A DNA stretch of 46,474 bases from assembly GCF_018283645.1 (NCBI RefSeq), contig NZ_JAGSXH010000044.1:1-46474 (forward strand), given 5' to 3'. Source of the DNA: Actinocrinis puniceicyclus (lineage in GTDB: Bacteria > Actinomycetota > Actinomycetes > Streptomycetales > Catenulisporaceae). How positions within the stretch are numbered: position 1 is the first letter of the stretch; each line of letters starts with the position of its first letter. Under the pieces are notes generated by a model, which was not told the DNA's origin, did not search any database, and was given only the letters and a program-made list of their open reading frames with translations. The position numbers and the translations under genes were made by a program. Shown here one piece after another: positions 25,187-34,818 of the stretch.

Positions 25187-25879
25187 ATGACAGCGACAGG
25201 CGCCGACAGAGCGGTGTCCCGCGGCCGGATTCCCGGGATGCGCCGCAAACGCGAGGAACCGGACCTGGTGGCGGCTTTCGTCGCGCGCGGACTCGCGGTG
25301 GTCCCGGCCGCCGCGCCGCTGGGCCCGGGCTGCTCCTGCAGCCGTGTCGGCTGTCCCGACCCCGGTGCCCACCCGCTCTCGTACGGCTGGCAGACCGAGG
25401 CCAGCGCCGACCCCGCCCAGCTGCGCCGCTGGCGCTCGCGGTTGCCGGACGTGAACTTCGCCAGCCCCACCGGCCGCACCCACGACGTGCTCGACGTCCC
25501 GATCGGCGCCGGCCGGATCGCCTTCCGCTCGCTGACCGCCGCCGGTGTGCAGCTCGGCCCCGTAGCCGTGTCCGCGCAGGGAGACCGCTGCCTGTTCTTC
25601 ACCACTGCCCGCCCGGGCGGCCAGGAGGAACGCGCCGGCGACGAGTGGTGGCACTGCGACCTGGATGCGGCCCCGGAGACGGGGCTGGGCGGCCCCGGCC
25701 TGCGCTGGCACACCCGCGGCTCCTATGTGCTCGTGCCGCCCGCCCGTGCCCTCAACGGCGGGCGCGCCCGCTGGATCCACGCGCTGGACGCGCCGCTGCC
25801 GGACCCGCTGCGACTGCTGGGCGCCCTCGCCGACGCCTGCGAAGCCGTCGCCGCGACGGGCGAGATCGCACAGTGGTAA
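25187..25879 (+). CDS. PrimPol-like domain protein, probably catalytically inactive
   Basis: 230 residues matching the N-terminal 'bifunctional DNA primase/polymerase' domain. Present: the zinc-type cluster CSCSRVGCPDPGAH (Cys49, Cys51, Cys56, His62) and the region FASPTGRTHDVLDVPIGAG. In active PrimPols this strand carries a D-x-D/E metal site followed by a Gly turn; here it reads D-V-L-D-V-P, so catalysis is doubtful. ATG 25187 has AAGGAGG 10 bases ahead. Actinobacteria often keep such a stand-alone gene next to map, as here; the role is unknown. Confidence 0.75.
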   Translation: MTATGADRAVSRGRIPGMRRKREEPDLVAAFVARGLAVVPAAAPLGPGCSCSRVGCPDPGAHPLSYGWQTEASADPAQLRRWRSRLPDVNFASPTGRTHDVLDVPIGAGRIAFRSLTAAGVQLGPVAVSAQGDRCLFFTTARPGGQEERAGDEWWHCDLDAAPETGLGGPGLRWHTRGSYVLVPPARALNGGRARWIHALDAPLPDPLRLLGALADACEAVAATGEIAQW

Positions 25880-25994
25880 CGACAGGGGCTGCGGCGATAG
25901 CGAGGGGCTGCGCGGTCGGCAGGGCTGCGCGGCGTTGTTGAGCGGTTCCGCACGGTGAGGCGGTATCGCCTGTGCGACGGCGCCGGCGGAAAGA

Positions 25995-26843
25995 TCAGGC
26001 GACGGTGAGCAGCTGCGCGCCCTCGTCCGTGACCACCATCGTGTGCTCGAACTGAGCCGTCAGCTTCCCGTCCGCCGTCACCGCGGTCCAGTTGTCGTCC
26101 CACATCCGGTGCTCGATCGTGCCGAGCGTCAGCATCGGCTCGATCGTGAACGTCATCCCCGGCTCAAGCAGCTTCGTCCCCCGCGGATCGTCATAATGCG
26201 GGATGATCAGTCCGCTGTGGAACGCGGTGGCGATGCCGTGCCCGGTGAACACGCGCACCACCCCGTACCCGAAGCGCTTCGCGTACGACTCGATGACCCG
26301 CCCGATCACGTTGATCTGACGACCCGGCCGCACAGCCTTGACCGCGCGGTTCAGCGCCTCGCGGGTGCGCTCGACCAGCAGGTGCGCCTCCTCGGAGACC
26401 TCCCCGACCTCGAAGGTCGCGTTCGTGTCCCCGTGCACGCCGTTGATGAACGCGGTGATGTCGACGTTGACGATGTCGCCCTCGTTCAGCACCGTGGAGT
26501 CCGGGATGCCGTGGCAGATCACCTCGTTGATCGACGTGCACAGCGACTTCGGGTAGCCCTTGTAGCCCAGCGTGGAGGGGTAGGCTCCGTGGTCGCACAG
26601 GAACTCGTGCCCGACCCGGTCCAACTCGTCCGTGGTGACCCCGGCCTTGACCGCGTTGCCGACCTCGGTGAGTGCCTGCGCCGCGATGCGTCCCGCGATC
26701 CGCATCTTCTCGATCGTCTCGGCGCTCTGCACGTCCGGACCGTTGTACGGCTTAGGTCGCGGTTTGCCGACGTATTCCGGTCGGGCGATGTGTGCGGGGA
26801 CGGACCGTGTCGGGGACAGAACGCCGGGAACAAGGGAAGGCAT
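25995..26843 (-). CDS. map: Methionine aminopeptidase, type I with N-terminal extension
   Basis: 282 residues. It removes the initiator methionine from nascent proteins in the cytosol. The five metal ligands are all present: Asp128 and Asp139 ([13 protein letters not shown]), His202 (TGHGIAT), Glu235 (TIEPML) and Glu266 (QFEHTMVV). The ~40-residue N-terminal extension ([16 protein letters not shown]...) with a PxxP-like segment is typical of actinobacterial MapA/MapB enzymes. ATG 26843 starts at this extension. It converges on the PrimPol-like gene and diverges from a small conserved gene. Confidence 0.95.
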   Translation of the reverse strand: MPSLVPGVLSPTRSVPAHIARPEYVGKPRPKPYNGPDVQSAETIEKMRIAGRIAAQALTEVGNAVKAGVTTDELDRVGHEFLCDHGAYPSTLGYKGYPKSLCTSINEVICHGIPDSTVLNEGDIVNVDITAFINGVHGDTNATFEVGEVSEEAHLLVERTREALNRAVKAVRPGRQINVIGRVIESYAKRFGYGVVRVFTGHGIATAFHSGLIIPHYDDPRGTKLLEPGMTFTIEPMLTLGTIEHRMWDDNWTAVTADGKLTAQFEHTMVVTDEGAQLLTVA

Positions 26844-26930
26844 GCGCACGAGTCTAAGACGTCGATGCGGGGAAGTAGCCCTCTGCCTATCGCCAGCGGC
26901 CCCATGGCTGAAGTCCCGAAAGGAACGCGG

Positions 26931-27104
26931 ATGACCGACGAGGAGCCTCAGTGGTTCTACTGCATCAAGCATCACACCGTCGAAGGTCCGGTCGGATGCA
27001 GGGCCCAGGACCGGCTCGGCCCGTACCACACGCGTGAGGAAGCGGAACAGGCGCTGGAAAAGGTGAAGGAACGCAACCAGGCATGGGGTGATGATCGCGC
27101 CTGA
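26931..27104 (+). CDS. Small conserved actinobacterial protein
   Basis: 57 residues ([19 protein letters not shown] at the start, then [23 protein letters not shown]). It is a recognisable small actinobacterial family, often with Cys/His residues ([14 protein letters not shown]) that could bind metal, and a final helix. ATG 26931 has AAAGGAA 8 bases ahead. The function is unknown. It diverges from map by 87 bp. Confidence 0.8.
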   Translation: MTDEEPQWFYCIKHHTVEGPVGCRAQDRLGPYHTREEAEQALEKVKERNQAWGDDRA

Positions 27105-27119
27105 GTTCCGGGGCCGCGC

Positions 27120-27722
27120 CTACCAGCGCTCCACCCGAGGTCCGCTGACCGCCTCGATCCAGCGGCCCAGCCGCGCTCGCAAACCGCCCGGCGCCGCTTC
27201 CCGCGTCGCGGCGGCCAGCGAGACGAGGTGCTGCGCGCTGTCGAAGGTCAGCGGGCCCGGTCCGGACGGAACGATCAGCTTCTCGTGCGCCAGGGACCGC
27301 AACTGGCCGGCGCTCTGATCGACGGTCAGGATCCGCGCCCCGCGCCGTCGCGCGTCGTCCACCCGCTCCAGCAGTTGATCGGCGGGATCCCGCTGCGCCA
27401 CGACCAGCAGGGCCTCGCCGCGGCCGGTCGATTCCAGCCGCCGCAGGCCGGCTGCCAGGTGCGGAGGAGCGTCCGGCGGCGGATCGTGCCGCAGCAGCAC
27501 CGGCGCCAGCTGCGGCAGGTTGGCCCACTGCGACTCATCGGTCAGGTGCGCCGCGAGGTGCCACGGCTCGTCGTCCGCGGGCCCGGCCAGCAGCAGCCCG
27601 CCGGCCCGGTGCGGTGCCCGGCGCAGCGCGCAGCCGAACTCGTCGCTGGCCTCGAGCCAGTCCGCGCTGCCGCCGGTGGCGTCCAGCAGGTCGCGCAGGG
27701 CGGCCGCCTGCACTCTGTCCAT
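27120..27722 (-). CDS. Conserved hypothetical protein, degenerate SIS-like
   Basis: 200 residues, not confidently recognised. Segments such as EALLVVAQRDPADQLLERVDDARRRGARILTVD followed by LRSLAHEKLIVP resemble the phosphosugar-binding strand-helix pattern of SIS domains, and the start contains LLDATGG...WLEASDEFG. A binding rather than catalytic role is likely. ATG 27722 is taken; ATG 27731 is also in frame. It ends 15 bp from the stop of the small plus-strand gene. Confidence 0.6.
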   Translation of the reverse strand: MDRVQAAALRDLLDATGGSADWLEASDEFGCALRRAPHRAGGLLLAGPADDEPWHLAAHLTDESQWANLPQLAPVLLRHDPPPDAPPHLAAGLRRLESTGRGEALLVVAQRDPADQLLERVDDARRRGARILTVDQSAGQLRSLAHEKLIVPSGPGPLTFDSAQHLVSLAAATREAAPGGLRARLGRWIEAVSGPRVERW

Positions 27723-27866
27723 GGACACCATCGTGCCAGCTGAATGCCTGGGTCGTGGCATCTTGCGCAAAACGGACGGTTCGGAGGGCGTTCAGTCCCG
27801 TTTCGGACTTACAGACGGTTACGTTAGGGCCTGCACTCCTGCGTCTCAGGCACCGCAGGACGAGGA

Positions 27867-27888
27867 CCCGGCCGGATCTGCGGCCGGG
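27867..27888 (-). terminator. Hairpin after panB
   Basis: 8-bp stem CCCGGCCG/CGGCCGGG with a 6-base loop, 14 bp past the panB stop. No T-run follows. Confidence 0.65.
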
Positions 27889-27902
27889 CCCTCATCATCG
27901 GC

Positions 27903-28835
27903 TCAGTGGAACGTGTGCTCCGGGGCCGGGAAGGCCCCGCTGACCACGTCCGCGGCGTAGGCGCGGGCGGCGTCGCCGAGAACGGCGCGCATATCGGCGT
28001 ACTTCTTCGCGAAGCGCGGCGCTTGTCCGGCCGTCATCCCCGCCATGTCCGTCCACACCAGCACCTGCGCGTCGGTGCCCGGGCCGGCGCCTATGCCGAT
28101 CGTCGGGATGTTCAGCAGCTCGGTGACCCGCGTGGCCAGTTCCCCGGGCACCAGTTCCAGGACCACCGCGAAGGCCCCGGCGGCCTCCAGCGACTTGGCG
28201 TCCGCGAGCAGCCGCTCCGCCTCCTCGTCGCCGCGTCCCTGCACCCGGTAGCCGCCGAGCACGTTGACGGACTGCGGAGTGAGCCCGACGTGCGCCATCA
28301 CCGGGATTCCGGCCTGGACCAGCGCCTCGACCTGGGGCACGACCCGGCGGCCGCCTTCCAGCTTGACCGCGCCGGCCCCCGCCTCCTTCAGGAACCGGGT
28401 ACCGGTCGCCAGCGCCTGAGTCGCCGAAGCCTGGTACGAGCCGAACGGCATGTCGGCCACGATCAGCGACCGTTTCGTGCCGCGGACCACGGCCGCGGTC
28501 AACGTGATCAGTTCGTCCACCGTCACGGGCACCGTGTTCGGGTAGCCGAGATGATTGTCCGCCGCCGAGTCTCCGACCAGCAGCACCGGGATCCCGGCCT
28601 CGTCGAACACGCCGGCGGTCAGCGCGTCATAGGCGGTGAGCATCGGCCAGCGCTCGCCGCGGCGTTTGGCCAGCGCGAGATCGCGTACGGTGACCCGGCG
28701 GCCCACGCCGTCCGAGCCGCCGTAGAGCGTCAGCCTGGACTCGGCGGCGGGTTTGGGTTCCACCTGCGCCGCCGGGGCTCCTTGCGCGCAGGCGGCGGCG
28801 GGCTCGGGTTGCGGAGACATGCCTGGGACTGACAT
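27903..28835 (-). CDS. panB: 3-methyl-2-oxobutanoate hydroxymethyltransferase
   Basis: 310 residues; transfers a hydroxymethyl group from methylene-THF to ketoisovalerate, the first committed step of pantothenate and CoA synthesis. Motifs: [34 protein letters not shown] (metal Asp), [26 protein letters not shown] and a final [16 protein letters not shown]. The ~40-residue Pro/Ala-rich N-terminus is longer than in E. coli and usual in actinobacteria. ATG 28835 has GAGGAG about 10 bases ahead; ATG 28820 is the alternative. A terminator-like hairpin separates it from the protease gene upstream. Confidence 0.93.
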   Translation of the reverse strand: MSVPGMSPQPEPAAACAQGAPAAQVEPKPAAESRLTLYGGSDGVGRRVTVRDLALAKRRGERWPMLTAYDALTAGVFDEAGIPVLLVGDSAADNHLGYPNTVPVTVDELITLTAAVVRGTKRSLIVADMPFGSYQASATQALATGTRFLKEAGAGAVKLEGGRRVVPQVEALVQAGIPVMAHVGLTPQSVNVLGGYRVQGRGDEEAERLLADAKSLEAAGAFAVVLELVPGELATRVTELLNIPTIGIGAGPGTDAQVLVWTDMAGMTAGQAPRFAKKYADMRAVLGDAARAYAADVVSGAFPAPEHTFH

Positions 28836-28853
28836 GAAAGTGCGACTCCTCGG

Positions 28854-28882
28854 AAAAAAGATCTCGTGGCGCCCTGCGGGCG
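28854..28882 (-). terminator. Small hairpin with T-run ahead of panB
   Basis: CGCCCTGCGGGCG (28870-28882) forms a 5-bp stem; on the minus strand it is followed after 10 bases by six T (28854-28859). It may end transcription from the protease gene or act as a leader element for panB. Confidence 0.4.
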
Positions 28883-28957
28883 TCCCCGGACTGAGAGGGA
28901 TCGTCTCACCTCCGGCGCGCCGCCGCCAGGGTGCGGCTGCGCCCCGACGCCGCGCGG

Positions 28958-29809
28958 TCAGTGCTGCCAGAACATGAACGCGTCGCGGCCCTGGCCCGGT
29001 CCGTAGTAGGGCTGGCCGAACGTGCTCATGATCGACTCGACCGCGTGCGAGAAGCCGTCGCGCACCGGCGGGAAGGCGACCAGCAACAGCAGCACCAGCA
29101 GGATTCCGTAGGGCCTGATCGGCTCCAGCCCGCGGCGGGTCTCCGGGCGCAGATACGGCTCGATGATCCCGAAGCCGTCGAGCCCGGGAACCGGGATCAG
29201 GTTCAGCAGCGCCACGGCGACCTGGATGTAGGCGAAGAAGGAAACGCCCTGCCAGAAAACCTGATGCGGCCCGAAGATCGCCGACCCGCCCACGATGAAC
29301 GGGGCGCCCACGGTCGGCGCGGCCAGCGCGATGGCCACCATGGCGATCACCGCGAACTGGATGTTGAACAGCGGCCCGCTCGCCGAGATCATGGCGGCCT
29401 GCCAGCGTTTGCGCGCCACCGTGCGGTCGACGAGCACCGCGCCGCCGGGCAGCGGAAGGCCGCCGAGCGCCAGGTAGATCGCCGGGAGCAGCAGGCTGAG
29501 TACCGGATTGAGGTAGCGCAGGGGGTTGAGGTCGAGATAGCCGCGCGCGGCCACCCCGCTGTCCCCGGCCAGGTGCGCGGCGTATGCGTGCCCGAACTCG
29601 TGCAGGCACAGCACGACGAAGTAGGCGCCGAAGACGAACACGAACACCGCGAACTTCGCGTCGCCGTAACCGGTCCAGGACGCCACCGCCCCGGTCACCG
29701 TCACCGCCACGATGGCCAGGAAGACCGAGCTCACCTTGATTCTCTCGCGCCGCTTCCACGGCGCCGCGGTGCGCCTCGGCACCCCCGTGCGCTGGCCGAA
29801 AACACCCAT
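28958..29809 (-). CDS. Site-2 protease family zinc metalloprotease (M50-like)
   Basis: 283 residues, about six membrane segments. The zinc motif HEFGH is in the second helix ([19 protein letters not shown]) and the third ligand segment is [13 protein letters not shown], both standard for intramembrane metalloproteases of the M50/Rip3-like or SpoIVFB-like group. Such proteases cut membrane-embedded substrates such as anti-sigma factors. No PDZ or CBS domain is present. The C-terminus contains a glycine/proline-rich stretch ([10 protein letters not shown]). The substrate is unknown. Same strand as panB. Confidence 0.9.
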   Translation of the reverse strand: MGVFGQRTGVPRRTAAPWKRRERIKVSSVFLAIVAVTVTGAVASWTGYGDAKFAVFVFVFGAYFVVLCLHEFGHAYAAHLAGDSGVAARGYLDLNPLRYLNPVLSLLLPAIYLALGGLPLPGGAVLVDRTVARKRWQAAMISASGPLFNIQFAVIAMVAIALAAPTVGAPFIVGGSAIFGPHQVFWQGVSFFAYIQVAVALLNLIPVPGLDGFGIIEPYLRPETRRGLEPIRPYGILLVLLLLVAFPPVRDGFSHAVESIMSTFGQPYYGPGQGRDAFMFWQH

Positions 29810-30129
29810 GTTCGCTGAGCACTCGCTTCTGCAGGTCGGGTGCCCGGCGCCGGACCGGTCGGCCGGGACGGGCGGTGGTCAGAGGTGCCGGTCGGCGCCT
29901 CGCCGCCCATGGTATGGCCCGATACTGAGCGTGCGATGTGAACGCCCGCGATGGTGGGAGCAGCTCATGAGCTTATGGGCCGGTTTTGGTGCGTAACGCA
30001 ATATCGGCCCGGCTGTGGAACGCCGCGTTCTGAGGCCGGTGGAACTGAGGGCTGCGGCCGTATGCCCCGCTCCGGCACACAACGGGCCGGCCTGCGGTTC
30101 GCACCCGCAAGCGGCCGGAAGACCCTCGT
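29810..30129. other. Intergenic region with two palindromes
   Basis: 320 bp without a supported gene. AGCTCATGAGCT (29962-29973) and TGCGTAACGCA (29990-30000) are perfect palindromes 16 bp apart and may be regulatory or structural. Nothing else stands out. Confidence 0.4.
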
Positions 30130-30951
30130 TCAGAAGACCGCGTGCGCGTTCTGCTCCGGCATGGCCGGCTGTTCCTCTTCTTCGCCGGCGACGATCAGCT
30201 CGCCGACCCGGTCCGCCAGCGCGGTCCGCCCGTCCTGCCCGAGGCCCGAATCGGTCACCAACGCCGCGGCGCCCTCCAACCCGGCGATCGCGCACAGGCC
30301 GACCACGCCCCACTTGGTGTGGTCCGCCAGCACTATCAGCCGCCGCGCCGTCGACATCAGCGCGCGGTTGGTCTCGGCCTCCATCAGGTTCGGCGAGGTG
30401 AACCCGGCGACCTCATCCATGCCGTGCACGCCCATGAACACGCAGTCCAGATGCAGGGCACGGATAGACTGGATGGCGACCGGCCCTACCAGAGCATCTG
30501 ACGGTGTCCGCACCCCGCCGGTGAGAATCACCGTCTGACTCGCGACGGCGTGCGTATGCAGCACCTCGGCGACACGTAGGGAATTGGTGACGACGGTCAC
30601 GTCCGGAACCCTCGCCATCGCACGGGCGAACGCGTGCGTCGTCGTTCCCGCAGTGACCCCGATCGCGGTTCCGGGCCGGACCAGTTCCGCCGCGCGCCGG
30701 GCGATGGCGTCCTTGGCCGCGCGTTCCCTGCCGACCTTCGCCTCGAAACCCGGTTCGTCCGTCGAGCCGGGGTGGCGGGCCGTCGCGCCGCCGTGCACCT
30801 TCTCGATCAATCCCTTGCGGGCGAGGGTGTCGAGGTCCCGGCGCACGGTCATGTCCGAGACGCCGAGCGCCTGGGTCAGATCACTGACCCGTACCCCGCC
30901 GATGCGGCGGACCTCCTCCAGGATCCAACTTTGCCGCTGCGCCGCCAACAT
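30130..30951 (-). CDS. DeoR/GlpR family sugar-responsive repressor
   Basis: 273 residues. The HTH is ILEEVRRIGGVRVSDLTQALGVSDMTVRRDLDTLARKGLIEKVHGGA, a near-consensus DeoR start, and the C-terminal DeoRC domain follows (IGVTAGTTTHAFARAM, VVTNSLRVAEVL, LTGGVRTPSDALVG, with the phosphosugar-binding loops). ATG 30951 has AAGGAG 7 bases ahead. It diverges from the sugar ABC operon and probably represses it until a sugar phosphate is present. The last ~20 residues are Glu-rich. Confidence 0.9.
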   Translation of the reverse strand: MLAAQRQSWILEEVRRIGGVRVSDLTQALGVSDMTVRRDLDTLARKGLIEKVHGGATARHPGSTDEPGFEAKVGRERAAKDAIARRAAELVRPGTAIGVTAGTTTHAFARAMARVPDVTVVTNSLRVAEVLHTHAVASQTVILTGGVRTPSDALVGPVAIQSIRALHLDCVFMGVHGMDEVAGFTSPNLMEAETNRALMSTARRLIVLADHTKWGVVGLCAIAGLEGAAALVTDSGLGQDGRTALADRVGELIVAGEEEEQPAMPEQNAHAVF

Positions 30952-31040
30952 CTCCGGGCTCCTTCTCGCCGAGGACGGCCCGCTGCGCGCAACCGTCCCG
31001 CACACCGTTGCGCAGCGAACCACCAGCCGACACAGAAACA

Positions 31041-31312
31041 CACTCGATCCAACACGGACCGGCCTTACGTGGGTGGGAAGAACCCAGAACGCAACAGTAA
31101 CGACAGCGCGGCTGGCACACCAGCCCCAACAACAGCCGGTATGGATGTTTCATTTTGAGCAAGAACCCTTGACATCAGTGCCGATACGGCGGTTTGCTCT
31201 GCGCCAGATTGTTTGTTCACGTTCGATTGGGGTCAGTTAGCGTTCCTCTTCGCTCGCGACTCCACACCAGTAAGGTTCTCCCTGCTCCACTGACGTCTCA
31301 CATGGAGGTGCG
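31041..31312 (+). promoter_or_regulatory. Promoter region of the sugar ABC operon
   Basis: The divergent gap holds TTGACA (31169-31174), a good -35 match; the -10 is not clear. TTTCATTTTGAGCAAGAA (about 31148-31165) and the T-rich TTGTTTGTTCACGTTCG near 31210 resemble the repeated TTYRTT half-sites bound by AgaR/DeoR-type regulators. Assignment is tentative. Confidence 0.4.
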
Positions 31313-32641
31313 ATGTCCCCAGAGTCCCCCAGGGTGTTCCATGGCCCTGATGTCGACCGGCGGATCATGCTCAAGGGCTTGCTCGGGGCGGCCGGCGTCG
31401 CCGCGCTGCCGACCCTCGCGGCGTGCAGCTCGTCGAACAAGTCGTCCTCCTCGACGCCCGGCGCCGCGGCCGGCACCGTCACGCTCGGCTCAAACGCCTC
31501 CGACGCGGTCCCGAAGAAGGCGTTCCAGGCCGTCTACGACGCGTTCCAGGCGAAGAACACCGGCATCAAGGTGCAGGTCAACACCAAGGACCACGACACC
31601 TTCCAGGAGCAGATCAACAGTTACCTCCAGGCCACACCGGACGACGTGTTCACCTGGTTCGCCGGCTACCGCATGCAGTTCTTCGCGGCCAAGGGCCTGT
31701 CAAACAAGATCAACGACGTCTGGGACAAGATCGGCAACAACTTCCCGCAGTCGGTCCACGATCTGTCCAAGGGCCAGGACGGCAACTACTACTTCGTGCC
31801 GATCTACTACTATCCGTGGGCGGTCTTCTACCGCAAGAGCGTGTTCGCGGCGCACAACTACCAGGTCCCCACCGACTGGAACAGCTTCGTCTCGCTGTGC
31901 GAGAAGATGAAGTCCGACGGTCTGAACCCGATCGCCTTCGCGGACGCCGACAAGTGGCCCGCCATGGGCACCTTCGACCAACTGAACATGCGCACCAACG
32001 GCTACCAGTTCCACATGGACCTGATGCACGGCAAGGCCGCCTGGACCGACGCGAAGGTGAAGAAGGCCTTCGACTACTGGACCCAGATCCTGCCTTACCA
32101 CCAGGCCGGATACATCGGCCGCAAGTGGCAGGACGCCGCGCAGTCGCTGTTGCAGAAGAAGTCTGGCATGTACCTGCTCGGCACCTTCGTCGCCCAGCAG
32201 TTCACCAACCCGGACGACCTGGCCGACCTGGACTTCTTCGCCTTTCCCGCGATCGACCCGCAGTGGGGCCAGGACAGCGTCGAGGCCCCGGTCGACGGCT
32301 TCATGCTCAGTAAGAACCCGAAGAACCGCGCCGCCGCGGTCAAGCTGCTCGAGTTCATCGGGTCGGCTGACGGCGAGGGCGCGTACCTGAAGGTGGACAA
32401 CAGCTACGACGCGCTGGTCAATGGATACGACACCTCCGGGTACAACGCGATCCAGAAGAAGTCCGCGCAACTGTTCGGCTCGGCCCAGCACGTCTCGCAG
32501 TTCATGGACCGCGACGCCAACCCGGCGTTCACGTCCACGGTGATGCAGCCGCAGCTTCAGGCGTACCTGCAGAACCCGGGCAGCATCGGCAGCATCCTGA
32601 GTGGGATCGAGCAGCAGAAGCAGTCCATCTACAACTCCTGA
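31313..32641 (+). CDS. ABC transporter sugar-binding lipoprotein (Tat-exported)
   Basis: 442 residues, family 1 extracellular solute-binding protein. The N-terminus has a twin-arginine motif (DRRIMLKG, Arg16-Arg17) and the lipobox LAAC, so Cys38 would be lipidated after Tat export. The body (TVTLGSNASDAVPKKAFQAVYDAFQAKNTGIKVQVNTKDHDTF) is a typical carbohydrate-binding start; Trp and Tyr are abundant. ATG 31313 has GGAGG 5 bases ahead. It delivers sugar to the two permeases that follow. The linked SIS and NagD-like genes suggest an amino sugar or other phosphorylatable sugar (inference). Confidence 0.93.
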   Translation: MSPESPRVFHGPDVDRRIMLKGLLGAAGVAALPTLAACSSSNKSSSSTPGAAAGTVTLGSNASDAVPKKAFQAVYDAFQAKNTGIKVQVNTKDHDTFQEQINSYLQATPDDVFTWFAGYRMQFFAAKGLSNKINDVWDKIGNNFPQSVHDLSKGQDGNYYFVPIYYYPWAVFYRKSVFAAHNYQVPTDWNSFVSLCEKMKSDGLNPIAFADADKWPAMGTFDQLNMRTNGYQFHMDLMHGKAAWTDAKVKKAFDYWTQILPYHQAGYIGRKWQDAAQSLLQKKSGMYLLGTFVAQQFTNPDDLADLDFFAFPAIDPQWGQDSVEAPVDGFMLSKNPKNRAAAVKLLEFIGSADGEGAYLKVDNSYDALVNGYDTSGYNAIQKKSAQLFGSAQHVSQFMDRDANPAFTSTVMQPQLQAYLQNPGSIGSILSGIEQQKQSIYNS

Positions 32642-32686
32642 CCGGCCACGCCGGAGACGGCGAAGCCACCGGAACGAGGAACTCCG

Positions 32687-33649
32687 ATGACCGTCGGAAC
32701 CAGCGCCGACGCCGTCGAGACCGGGCGCGCAGCGGATCTTCCCCGCGCGCCCGGGCGGCTGCGACGGCTGACCGGCCGAGACAAGACTGTCCTGACCCTG
32801 ATGACCGGCGTGCCCACGGCACTGATGGTGGTGTTCGTCTGGATCCCGGCGCTGGCCTCGATCCTGCTGTCCTTCACCTCCTGGGACGGGATCGGCCTGG
32901 ACTCGATCAAGTGGATCGGGTTGCGCAACTACCAGCAGATCTTCACCATCTACCCGTCCTTCTGGCCGGCTGTGGAGCACAACGTCCTCTGGCTGGTGGT
33001 ACTCGCGCTCCTCCCGACGCCGTTCGGCCTGTTCCTGGCCTACCAGCTGGACAAGAAGATCAGGTTCAGCCGGTTCTACCAGAGCGCGTTCTTCCTGCCG
33101 GTCGTGGTGTCCAGCGCCGTGATCGGGTTCGTCTGGGAGCTGATCTACAACCCGGACCACGGCCTGATCAACAGCCTGTTCCACACGAACAACCCGAACG
33201 GCACCTACCTGGACTGGGTCGGCAACCCGAAGCTGAACATCTGGGCGGTGCTGGTCGCCGCGTCCTGGCGGCACGCGGGTTACATGATGATCCTCTACCT
33301 GGCCGGCCTCAAGAGCGTCGATCCCTCGCTCAAGGACGCCGCCGCGGTCGACGGCGCCAACGAGTGGCAGGCGTTCCGGCATGTGGTCTTCCCCGCGCTG
33401 CGCCCGATCAACGTGGTCGTCGCGGTCGTCACGGTGATCGAGGCGCTGCGCGCCTTCGACATCGTCTACGTGTTCAACAAGGGAGAGCACGGCACCGAAC
33501 TGCTCTCGATCCTGATCACGCAGAACATCATCGGCGAGGCCAGCCGGATCGGCTACGGCTCGGCACTGGCGGTGATCCTGCTGGTCGTCTCGCTCGCGGC
33601 GATCATCCCGTACCTGATCGTCACCTTCCGGAAGGAGCGGCGCACGTGA
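32687..33649 (+). CDS. Sugar ABC transporter permease (MalF-like)
   Basis: 320 residues, six membrane segments; the EAA loop reads LKDAAAVDGANEWQAFRHVVFPALRP, the contact site for an ATPase. The N-terminal ~45 residues are cytoplasmic and arginine-rich. It overlaps the next gene by 4 bp (GTGA), showing translational coupling. It pairs with the second permease to form the channel. Confidence 0.93.
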   Translation: MTVGTSADAVETGRAADLPRAPGRLRRLTGRDKTVLTLMTGVPTALMVVFVWIPALASILLSFTSWDGIGLDSIKWIGLRNYQQIFTIYPSFWPAVEHNVLWLVVLALLPTPFGLFLAYQLDKKIRFSRFYQSAFFLPVVVSSAVIGFVWELIYNPDHGLINSLFHTNNPNGTYLDWVGNPKLNIWAVLVAASWRHAGYMMILYLAGLKSVDPSLKDAAAVDGANEWQAFRHVVFPALRPINVVVAVVTVIEALRAFDIVYVFNKGEHGTELLSILITQNIIGEASRIGYGSALAVILLVVSLAAIIPYLIVTFRKERRT

Positions 33650-34569
33650 CCGCCACGGCCCTCGCCTCAGACACCGCGCGGCCGAGCGGCGCCCATCCGG
33701 TCGCCGGCAAGCGCCGGGTTCGACCCGCGCGCGTAGTGCTGCACGTCTTCCTGGCTTGTACCGCGCTCGCCTGGCTCGTGCCGATGCTGTGGGCGATCTA
33801 CACCTCGCTGCGGCCCTACTCGGAGACCCAGTCCAAGGGCTACCTGTCCCTGCCCAGCACGCTGAACTTCCAGAACTACATCGACGCCTGGAACCAGTCC
33901 GGGATGCCGCACTACTTCTGGAACACGGTCATGATCGCGGTTCCGGCCGTGCTGCTCACCCTGCTGCTCTCCTCGTTCGTGGCGTTCACGGTCACACAGT
34001 ACAACTTGAAGATCAACCTGCTGCTGCTGATGGTCTTCACGGCGGGCAACCTGCTCCCGCAGCAGGTCATCATCACCCCGCTGTACCGGCTCTACCTGCT
34101 GATCAGTCTGCCGTCGCAGGTCAGCGACTCGGGCAAGATGTACGACACGATCATCGGACTGGTCGTGATCCACGTGGCCTTCCAGTCGGGCTTCTGCACG
34201 TTCGTGCTGTCCAACTACATGAAGACCATCCCGACGGGCCTGCGCGAGGCCGCGGTCGTGGACGGCGCCACGGTCTGGCAGATCTACAGCCGGATCATCC
34301 TGCCGCTGCTCAAGCCCGCGGTGGCCGCGTTGGCCACGCTGCTGTCGATCTGGATCTACAACGACTTCTTCTGGGCGATCGTGCTGATCTCCAGCGGCGA
34401 CAAGATGCCGATCACCTCCTCGCTGGCCAATCTGTCCGGCACCTTCTTCACCAACGACAACCTGGTCGCCGCCGGTGCGCTGCTGACCGCGGTCCCGACC
34501 CTGCTCGTCTACTTCCTGCTCCAGCGCCAGTTCGTCTCGGGCCTGACCCTGGGCGCCGAGAAGGGCTGA
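33646..34569 (+). CDS. Sugar ABC transporter permease (MalG-like)
   Basis: 307 residues, six membrane segments, EAA loop LREAAVVDGATVWQIYSRIILPLLKP. GTG 33646 overlaps the previous stop. No nucleotide-binding protein is encoded nearby, so a shared MsiK-type ATPase encoded elsewhere probably powers the system, as is usual in actinobacteria. Confidence 0.93.
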   Translation: MTATALASDTARPSGAHPVAGKRRVRPARVVLHVFLACTALAWLVPMLWAIYTSLRPYSETQSKGYLSLPSTLNFQNYIDAWNQSGMPHYFWNTVMIAVPAVLLTLLLSSFVAFTVTQYNLKINLLLLMVFTAGNLLPQQVIITPLYRLYLLISLPSQVSDSGKMYDTIIGLVVIHVAFQSGFCTFVLSNYMKTIPTGLREAAVVDGATVWQIYSRIILPLLKPAVAALATLLSIWIYNDFFWAIVLISSGDKMPITSSLANLSGTFFTNDNLVAAGALLTAVPTLLVYFLLQRQFVSGLTLGAEKG

Positions 34570-34627
34570 GTCCAAGCCGCGCCGCAGCCCGCCGCTCCTG
34601 GTCCGGCGGCGGCTGCGGCGCCTGAAC

Positions 34628-34690
34628 GCGGCGCCGCCCGGACACGCCGCCGCCCGGACACGCCGCCGCCCGGACATGGCGCCGCCCGGA
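34628..34690. repeat. 16-bp tandem repeat
   Basis: About four copies of a GCCGCCGCCCGGACAC-like unit in the gap between the permease and SIS genes. It may act in mRNA stability between operon segments. Confidence 0.75.
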
Positions 34691-34818
34691 CGCGGCGCGA
34701 ATTGGCCTATACCAATTCCGCGGATGCGGTACCCCGGCGCCGCGCCGTGCAGTAGCGTGCCGATCATCGCGCGGACAACCGCGCAGATCACCGGACCGCC
34801 GCACCCAGGGGAGCACTC

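Noticed and set aside
29951-30129. Possible small plus-strand gene in the gap before the DeoR gene
   Set aside because: No ribosome site, no domain and the frame runs on through the DeoR gene as a shadow.
31700-33490. 596-residue minus-strand frame opposite the sugar transporter genes
   Set aside because: The plus strand has three well-conserved transporter genes; the opposite frame is rich in Val/Asp/Arg with no motifs.
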